DNA of 64,000 bases from Codonopsis lanceolata. Lineage: Eukaryota; Streptophyta; Magnoliopsida; Asterales; Campanulaceae. Each line of letters starts with the position of its first letter. Position 1 is the first letter of the stretch. The position numbers and the translations under genes are program-made. Shown here piece after piece: positions 57,604 to 64,000 of the stretch. The DNA lies in the NCBI GenBank assembly GCA_013146195.2, contig CM028377.1:3472001-3536000 (forward strand), written 5' to 3'. The notes under the pieces are model-generated. The model saw only the letters and a list, made by a program, of their open reading frames with translations. It made no database searches and was not told the DNA's origin.

Positions 57604-59196
57604 ATGCAAGGTCGTAGATCTTTAAATCCTGAATTGGTAGACTTAGATCAAGAGATAAATATTGTTAAAAGATACCAAAGATATTTTGAAAATCTAGTTT
57701 TCGAGCCTGATAATCAAGATAATCTGAATCGAGAGGATCCTCTGGTTGATCCTACAATGGAAGATAATAACAATAATCGTAATCCTGAAAACCTAGTTGA
57801 CCCAGTCAATAGGAATCAAAGACAAGAAGAGCCTGCAAGAAGAAATATGGAAGTAGTTGTAAATCAAAGAACTATTAATGATTTTAGTAGACCTTCATTA
57901 AATGTGGTAACATCATGTTTAGTATTGCCAGATGCTGTTAGGAATTTCGAACTAAAAGGTCATTATTTTAATGCCATACCATCTTTTCATGGGATGCCTA
58001 ATGAAGATCCTGTCAGTTTCTTAAGAGAATATGAATACATGATGAGTACTTTTCCTTTAGGAGGGTTAACTGAAGATCAAATTAAAATGAAATACTTTCC
58101 CAGTGCATTAAAAGAATTGGCAAAGAGATGGTTTATGAACCTAACACCAAACAGTGTTTTTACTTGGGCACAATTATATGATTTGTTTATGAGCAAATTT
58201 TACAAACATGCATCTCTTACAGAGTATAGAAAACAAATCATGTCATTCCAAAATGAACCAGGTGAAACATTCCATGAGTCATGGGATAGATTTAAAAATC
58301 TGCTTATTATGTGTCCTCATCATAATTTGGCTCAACATGTGTTAGTGCTTCAATTCTATCATGGTCTTTCGCCAGGTTTACAAACTATGGTTGATAGTGC
58401 AGCTGGTGGTTCTATTAATAGAATGACACCAGAAGCATTAGAAGAATTATTTGAGATGCTAAGTATTAATTCCCAACAGAAAAGTGCTAGAGGTAAAAAT
58501 AGGAGCCTATATCAATTGCAAGATAATTCAAATACACAAGCTCAATTTGAAAATTGGCAAATTCAAGAAGCATGTGCTCTATGTGGATTATATTCTCATG
58601 CTACTAATTTTTGTCCGTCAAGTGCTATGTATTCTGAACAGGCTAATGCTATGAATATGTATCCTCAAAGGCCAAGGAATGATCCATATTCCAATACATA
58701 TAATCCTGGTTGGAGGAATCATCCTAACTTTTCTTGGGGAGGAAATAAGCCTTTGCAACCTCAACAATTCCAACCTCAGCCACCACAACCTCCACAGTTG
58801 CAAAATCAAAATCAAAATCAATTGAGAATTGAAGAAGTTCCCAAGCAAGAAGTAGCAAGTAAAGGTCAAGCATCGTTGATGAAGTACATGCTTGAAGAAA
58901 TCGAAAATCTGAAGAAACATATTGAAAATTCAGAAGCAAATAAAAGAGAAGAAGGGAAGTTCCCTAGTCAAACTGAGCAAGCTAAGTCAATCACCGTCCT
59001 GCGAAGTGGTAAGGTGATAGGTGAAGAGGTAAGTGATTCTGATCCTCCTTCTAATATGCATGCTTCAGTAGAAAATTCTGAAAAAGTAATAGAAAAAGAA
59101 ATCGAAAAAGATAGTGTTAGTGATAAAGTGATTGATGATTTAAGTAATCAAGAGGTAGAAAAAAGAAAAAGAAGTAGAGTTAGAAGTTCCAAATAA
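57604..59196 (+). CDS. gag: Gag of the Athila-like element
   Basis: A single long frame. I prefer Met 57604 (MQGRRSLNPELVDL) over 57589, since MLLIF precedes the usual start. The retrotransposon gag core covers roughly residues 115-290: FELKGHYFNAIPSFHGMPNE, DPVSFLREYEYMMSTF, LTPNSVFTWAQLYDLFMSKF and ETFHESWDRFKNLL. A CCHC knuckle CALCGLYSHATNFC lies at about 58570-58611, followed by a Pro/Gln/Asn-rich stretch. The tail KSITVLRSGKVIGEEV is typical of the gag-protease linker. The frame ends at a TAA at 59194-59196 inside a Glu/Lys-rich linker, perhaps from an indel. Confidence 0.85.
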   Translation: MQGRRSLNPELVDLDQEINIVKRYQRYFENLVFEPDNQDNLNREDPLVDPTMEDNNNNRNPENLVDPVNRNQRQEEPARRNMEVVVNQRTINDFSRPSLNVVTSCLVLPDAVRNFELKGHYFNAIPSFHGMPNEDPVSFLREYEYMMSTFPLGGLTEDQIKMKYFPSALKELAKRWFMNLTPNSVFTWAQLYDLFMSKFYKHASLTEYRKQIMSFQNEPGETFHESWDRFKNLLIMCPHHNLAQHVLVLQFYHGLSPGLQTMVDSAAGGSINRMTPEALEELFEMLSINSQQKSARGKNRSLYQLQDNSNTQAQFENWQIQEACALCGLYSHATNFCPSSAMYSEQANAMNMYPQRPRNDPYSNTYNPGWRNHPNFSWGGNKPLQPQQFQPQPPQPPQLQNQNQNQLRIEEVPKQEVASKGQASLMKYMLEEIENLKKHIENSEANKREEGKFPSQTEQAKSITVLRSGKVIGEEVSDSDPPSNMHASVENSEKVIEKEIEKDSVSDKVIDDLSNQEVEKRKRSRVRSSK

Positions 59197-59833
59197 GGAA
59201 CAAGAAAAGAAAAAGAAATTCAAAATAAAGACAATACAATTGAAGTAGATAAAGAATTAGATCAAGAAGAAGAGGAACCTTATGGCTCCACCACCTTATG
59301 TTCCTCAATTCCGTTTCAAGAAGACTTATGAAAAACCGAATGGACAAACAATTCACGGAAATTTATAATATGTTATCCAAAGTAAATGTTAATTTACCTT
59401 TGCTTAATGTTATTAAAAATATTCCAGCATATGCAAAGTTTTTCAAAGATCTTCACTCTAAGAAACACAAGTTTGAAAACAACGAAAAGATTGTTGTTTA
59501 AAGCGTCGGTTACGTTTTACAACCAGTTACCACCTAAGTTGAAAGACCCGGCAGCTTTAATATCCAAGTTTCCTTGGGAGACTCTAAAAGATGAAAGCAA
59601 TGCTAGATTTAGGAGCAAGTATTAACTTGATGCCTTTCTCGGTCTATAAACAATTAGGTCTAGGAGAACTAAAACCCACTAATATGCAATTACAATTAGG
59701 CGATCGCTTCGAGTTAAATATCCCTTGGGTATAGTGGAAGATATCCTAGTTCGAGTTGATAAATTAATCATACGATTAGACTTTGTGGTTCTGAGATGGA
59801 AAGGAAGATATGCACTAATAATGAAGTCCCAAT
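59197..59833 (+). pseudogene. Gag-PR linker and protease start of the Athila-like element, up to the gap
   Basis: Fragmented in three frames. YGSTTLCSSIPFQ-like and MLSKVNVNLPLLNVIKNIPAYAKFFKDL precede the protease. Then PPKLKDPAAL, a frame change, and KAMLDLGASINLMPFSVYKQLGLGELKPT (nucleotides 59591-59680) with catalytic D-L-G-A-S. The same region occurs on minus at 63600-63960. Many single-base indels toward the gap. Confidence 0.75.
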
Positions 59834-59933
59834 NNNNNNNNNNNNNNNNNNNNNNNNNNNNNNNNNNNNNNNNNNNNNNNNNNNNNNNNNNNNNNNNNNN
59901 NNNNNNNNNNNNNNNNNNNNNNNNNNNNNNNNN
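59834..59933. other. Assembly gap of 100 N
   Basis: Exactly 100 undetermined bases, a usual placeholder for a gap of unknown size. Confidence 0.98.
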
Positions 59934-60715
59934 TTTTCTTTTCAATTTTTTTAGTTTTTGCGGTTTAGCCCTTAGTTAACTTCCGTTATGTTTTGTATCT
60001 TTCTGTATGCAAAAACTTAACAAAAATTCTAAACTAAAATATTAGTAACATATAAATACAACACTAAGATGCTTTTCTCCCAAACTTGAATTTTGGCATA
60101 TTTAATTAAAAATTAAATGTCCAAAAATTAAATTTAACGGAGAAAAGCATATTTAAACTAACTATAAATAAATAACTCAAAATAGTGGGTTGCCTCCCAC
60201 TTAGCGCCTTTGTTTAACGTCTTTGGCTCGACCAAGCTGCAAGCCTAATCTCGGGGTGGTTCATTGTCATTGCTTAATTAGTTTTCAATTGACATCGGCT
60301 CTAAGTATGGCTTGAGTCGGTGTCCATTAACTTTGAAAACTTCATTATTTTTAGGATTTTGAATATCAATAGCTCCATGAGGATAGATTCGCATGATTAT
60401 AAAGGACCGAGACCATTTAGATTTTAACTTTCGAGGAATAACCTTAATCTAGAATTAAAAAGTAACACTTTCATACTGGATGAAACCTGTTGGCTAACCC
60501 AATCATGATATTTTTGGTCTTTTCTTTATATGTCTTAGCATTCTCAACGAATTCAACCTATGTTCTTCTAACTCATTTAAGCGAACAATCTTTCTTCTCC
60601 GCCAATGTTAAATCTAAATTCAATTCTTTATGATAGGCTTTATGCTCAATTTCAAGCTGGTAAATGGCAAGCTTTGCCATATACCATTCTATATGGACTC
60701 ATTCCTATGGGGGTT
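59934..60715 (-). pseudogene. Athila-like pol C-terminus and downstream sequence
   Basis: The minus strand after the integrase core is broken in all frames. Recognisable pieces correspond to the region after PFRMVYG-type motifs. AGTGGGAGGCAACCCACTAT (minus, about 60184-60203) is a common Athila sequence just after pol. 59934-60180 is A/T-rich and non-coding. Confidence 0.6.
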
Positions 60716-61407
60716 TTAAAGCGATTCGGTATGCCCATAAAGCATCCTTAAGTTTAGATTCCCAATCTTTACGATTAGGCCTAACAGGTCTTTTCTAATC
60801 TTGCTTTTGTCTATGCTAACTTCTACTTGGCCGGATGTTTGAGGATGATAAGGTGTAGCTAACTTGTGAGTTACACCATGCTTCCTAAGAACATTATTCA
60901 ACAACTTATTGGTAAAATGAGTTCCTTGGTCACTTATTATGGCCTTAGGTACTCCATATCTAGCAAACAAATCTTCTACAAATTTAACCTTGTTTTTCCA
61001 TCATTAGTCTTGGTTGCTCTTGCTTCAATCCATTTAGATACATAATCCACTGCTACTAAAATATACTCACAATTATTAGACACTGGAAAAGGACCCATGA
61101 AATCAATACCCCAAACATCAAAGATTTCAACAACCAAATTAATATGCAAGGGCATCTCGTTTCTCTTTCTATTCCACGTGTTCTTTGACACTTATCACAT
61201 GTTCTATAAAACAATTCACAATCTCTAAAAAGATAGAAGCCAATATAAACATGATTGCAAAAATTTCCTAGCAGTTTTGTTTCCACTAAAATGACCTCCA
61301 CAAGAATATCCATGGCAAAATTCCATAATACCTTGTTGGTCTTTTTCTGGAATACATCTTCTTATTAAAGAATCTGAAAATTTTTGTATAAATGAGGTGC
61401 TTCCCAA
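60716..61407 (-). pseudogene. Integrase of the minus-strand Athila-like element
   Basis: HHCC finger (CHGYSCGGHFSGNKTARKF and CDKCQRTRGIERE) and catalytic core FDVWGIDFMGPFPVSNN, ILVAVDYVSKWIEA, FARYGVPKAIISDQGTHFTN and THKLATPYHPQTSGQVEVS with both Asp and the Glu. The frames 61407-61225, 61313-61056, 61191-60976 and 60970-60716 each cover a piece, so at least three frameshifts exist. Confidence 0.88.
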
Positions 61408-62118
61408 AAATAATTTTTAGTTTCCGCCAAAAATTTCTTCTTTTCATAATGATCAAAATCAGGATTAATGATATCAGACACATAGTAATTGACAAAATCA
61501 AGCATACCAAGGGCCGAGAATCTTTAATGGCTAAAAGTTGTTCATCGGGAAAATCATCATTTATAGGAACAGGATCATCAAGAAATTGGCGTTCAAGTAA
61601 GGGTGAAAATTCTAATACGGACAAATGGTCGGCTACGACATTCTCGGTTCCCTTTTTATCTTTGATTGTAATGTCAAATTCTTGTAACAATAACATCCAT
61701 CTAATTAATCTTGGTTTAGCATCTTTCTTACTTAACATATATTTTAATGCAGAATTGTCGAGAAAATATTATCACCTTTGATCCTGATATGATCTAAATT
61801 TTTCTAAAGCATATATACTAAAACTCTTTTTACGTAGTTGTATAATTCAATTGTGCATCATTTAGAGTTCTACTAGCATAGTGGATCACATGAGGCTTTC
61901 TATCTACCCTTTGTCCTAACACGGCTCCAATTGCAAAATCGATGCATCACACATGATTTCAAAAGGAAGTGACCAATCGAGGCCGGCTCTGATAAAATAG
62001 GGGTAGTAGTTAATTTTTCTTTTAATAAATTAAAAGCTTCTAAACATTCTTTATCAAAATAAATTATGTATCTTTTGCTAGCAAATTACATAGAGGTTTC
62101 TGATTTTGGAAAAATCTT
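61408..62118 (-). pseudogene. RNase H of the minus-strand Athila-like element
   Basis: Frame 61738-61286 has KKDAKPRLIRWMLLLQEFDI and DKKGTENVVADHLSVLEF, the RNase H C-terminus followed by the pre-integrase linker. The N-terminal half (61740-62118) is readable only in pieces, such as RKPHVIHYASRTLNDAQLN. Confidence 0.82.
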
Positions 62119-63063
62119 TTATAAATCTTCGATAAAAACCAGCATGCCCAAGAAAACTTCTAACACCTTTACTGAAGTGGGAGGGGGTAATTCTGAAATA
62201 ACTTCAATTTTAACTTTATTAACTTCAATGCCTTTATTTGAAACCACATGCCCTATGACAATTCCATGTTTGATCATGAAGTGACTTTTCTCCCAACTTA
62301 AAGTTAAATTTGTTTCACAGCATCTTTTCAGGACTGATGTAAGATTTTTTAAACAATGATCAAAAGAATTTCCAAGCGAAAAATCATCCATGAAAACTTC
62401 AACGCATCTTTCAACTAAATCTGAAAATATAGAAATCATGCATCTTTGAAAAGTAGTTGGTGCATTACATAATCCAAATGGCATTCTCCTAAAAGCAAAA
62501 GTACCAAAAGGGTACAGCATGTAAAGGATTTGATCAATAAATGGCAAAGGAAAGTGGTCTTTCCTGGTTGCCGCATTAAGTTTTCTCAAATCAATGCACA
62601 TTCTATAACCAGTTATTGTTCTTGTAGGGACTAATTCATCTTTCTCATTTTTAACAACAGTAATTCATTACTTTTTAGGAACTACTTGGACAGGACGAAC
62701 CCATTTACTATCTGATATATGGTAAATTATACCCGCATCTAAGAGCTTAAGAACTTCTTTTCTTACGGCTTCTTCCATGTGTGGGTTAAGTCTTCTTTGC
62801 CTTTCTCTTGAAGGTTTACTACCTTCTTCTAGATGTATTTTATGCATGCACATATAGGGACTAATGCCTTTTAAATCAGCTAAGGACCATCCTAAAGCTT
62901 CTCTATGTGTCCATAAAACTTTTAATAAACTAGCTTCTTGCTCTTCCGTTAAGTCGACTGCTATAATAACAGGCAAAGTGTTACCTTCCCCTAAAAATGC
63001 ATATTTTAAATGGGGTGGTAATGACTTTAATTCTTCAACTTTAGGAGAATTAATGGATGGCAT
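62119..63063 (-). pseudogene. Reverse transcriptase of the minus-strand Athila-like element
   Basis: Frame 63063-62668: LKYAFLGEGNTLPVIIA, LKGISPYMCMHKIHLEE, LLDAGIIYHISDSKWVRPVQ and VVPKK. Two adjacent in-frame stops (TAA TGA) stand at about 62662-62667 where the family has Gly-Gly. The same frame resumes with MCIDLRKLNAATRKDHFPLP, RRMPFGLCNAPTTFQRCM, and the catalytic VFMDDFSL at about 62380-62405. The connection region (WEKSHFMIKHGIVIGHVVS) ends near 62119. Confidence 0.9.
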
Positions 63064-64000
63064 AAATTCATAATTTTCTACTTTAATTGTTTCTTTTATT
63101 TTAGCCTCCTCATTCTCTACTTTATTATCTTCTTTATTTTCTATTTCGACATTCTCTACCTAAATTTCTTCAAAGAGAGATTTCAAAATCTCAACTTCAT
63201 CTTCCTTAATTTCATTATTTTCTTCTACTTTTCAATCTTATCAGAATTATTTTCGATTCTTTCTTTATTTCTTCTTTATCTTTCTTTTACTAGTTCTAAC
63301 TTTTCTCTCTCTTGTCTTTCTTCTTCTTCTATTTCTCTTTCAATCTCATCAATGTCAATTTTTATGGGAGGGATAGGACTATCATCATAAACTATAAATC
63401 TATCTCTCTCATAGTCTTCCTCTTCTTCAAAAGTTTCAGTTGATAACTTTTCAATTTCATCTATTGAAAAACAGACACTTATGTCACTAGGTCTATTCAT
63501 AGCATCAAACACAGAGATTTCAACGGTTTCACCTAGGACTGACATTGTGAGTTTACCATTCTTCACATTAATCATTGTATTGGCAGTGGCCATAAAAGGT
63601 CTGCCTAACAATATTGGGACTTCATTATTTGTGCAAATCTTCCTTTCCATCTCTAGAACCACAAAGTCAACTGGAATGATTAGTTTATCAACCTGAACTA
63701 GGATGTCTTCCACTATACCCAAAGGATATTTAACTGAACGATCAGCTAATTGTAATTGCATAGTAGTGGGTTTTAGTTCTCCTAACCCTAATTGTTTATA
63801 GACCGCAAAAGGCATCAAATTAATACTTGCTCCTAAATCTAGCATTGCTTTCATCTTTTTAGAGCTTCCCAAGGAAACTTGGATATTAAAGCTACCAGGG
63901 TCTTTTAACTTAGGGGGCAATTCGGGTTGTAAAACGGAACTTACGTTTTCAGAAACAATAATCTTTTCATTGTTTTCAAACTTGTGTTTCTTAGAGCGAA
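63064..64000 (-). pseudogene. Protease of the minus-strand Athila-like element, partial at window edge
   Basis: Frame 63920-63276 includes PPKLKDPGSFNIQVSLGSSK, the active site AMLDLGASINLMPFAVYKQL and the conserved EVPILLGRPFMATANTMINV. A very acidic linker (EEEEDYERDRFIVYDD, EIEREIEEEERQERE) reaches 63276. 63064-63275 continues as a Glu/Lys-rich spacer with stops. 63921-64000 is the N-terminal linker and runs out of the window. Confidence 0.85.

Overview
This window is repeat-dense nuclear DNA from a flowering plant. The evidence is nested LTR retrotransposons of plant-specific lineages (Tat/Ogre-like and Athila-like Ty3/gypsy, Sirevirus-like Ty1/copia), Stowaway and hAT-type MITEs, a Mutator-like element with long terminal inverted repeats, a tRNA-derived SINE, a Helitron end, and one plant S-protein homologue (SPH) gene. 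The repeat style would fit a eudicot, perhaps Caryophyllales, but that is only an impression. Almost every reading frame belongs to a transposon and most are broken. No rRNA or free-standing tRNA gene was seen.

Layout, left part (1-25.3 kb). Positions 1-752 are the 3' end of a minus-strand Tat-like element (LTR piece plus tandem-repeat tail). A plus-strand Tat-like element starts at 753: LTR 753-2553, PBS, long leader, degenerate gag, protease. An hAT-type element (5877-6898) sits in its gag. A complete Sirevirus-like copia element (8042-19907, TSD TGGGT) sits after its protease. The host element resumes at 19908 and is cut off before reverse transcriptase at about 20.65 kb. A 2.4 kb repeat follows, carrying Stowaway, hAT-MITE and SINE insertions, then a minus-strand Tat-like LTR (about 23.1-24.46 kb) with its own tandem-repeat tail.

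Middle part (25.3-37.1 kb). This is the only interval with a host-type gene. It holds a Helitron 3' terminus at 26795, a frameshifted SPH gene at 27861-28290 with its own TATA box, a MULE (29693-31028) with a perfect 9 bp TSD, two copies of a roughly 0.9-1 kb inverted-repeat unit, a second copy of the 2.4 kb repeat (32.75-35.06 kb), AT-rich DNA, and a minisatellite of about 40 bp units.

Right part (37.1-64 kb). A minus-strand Retand/Tat-like element has an LTR near 37.1-38.2 kb, an accessory antisense gene on the plus strand with its own TATA box and introns (38.2-41.9 kb), and pol fragments at 42.8-43.0 and 54.4-56.6 kb. Its pol was split by an 11.4 kb minus-strand Tat-like element (42979-54369, TSD GAAGG) in which no pol is visible. 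Next come an Athila-like element on plus (LTR end, PBS, gag, protease start), a 100-N gap (59834-59933), and an Athila-like pol on minus (59.9-64 kb). The two Athila parts repeat the same protease region in inverted orientation around the gap.

Insertion order read from nesting: the plus Tat element is older than the hAT and copia insertions; the Retand-like element is older than the 11.4 kb element; the inverted-repeat unit is older than the MULE; the 2.4 kb duplication is older than the SINE. Both accessory genes of the retroelements (copia env-like and Retand-like antisense) appear to have a private TATA box and an intron at the start codon, which I consider the most interesting structural signal here.
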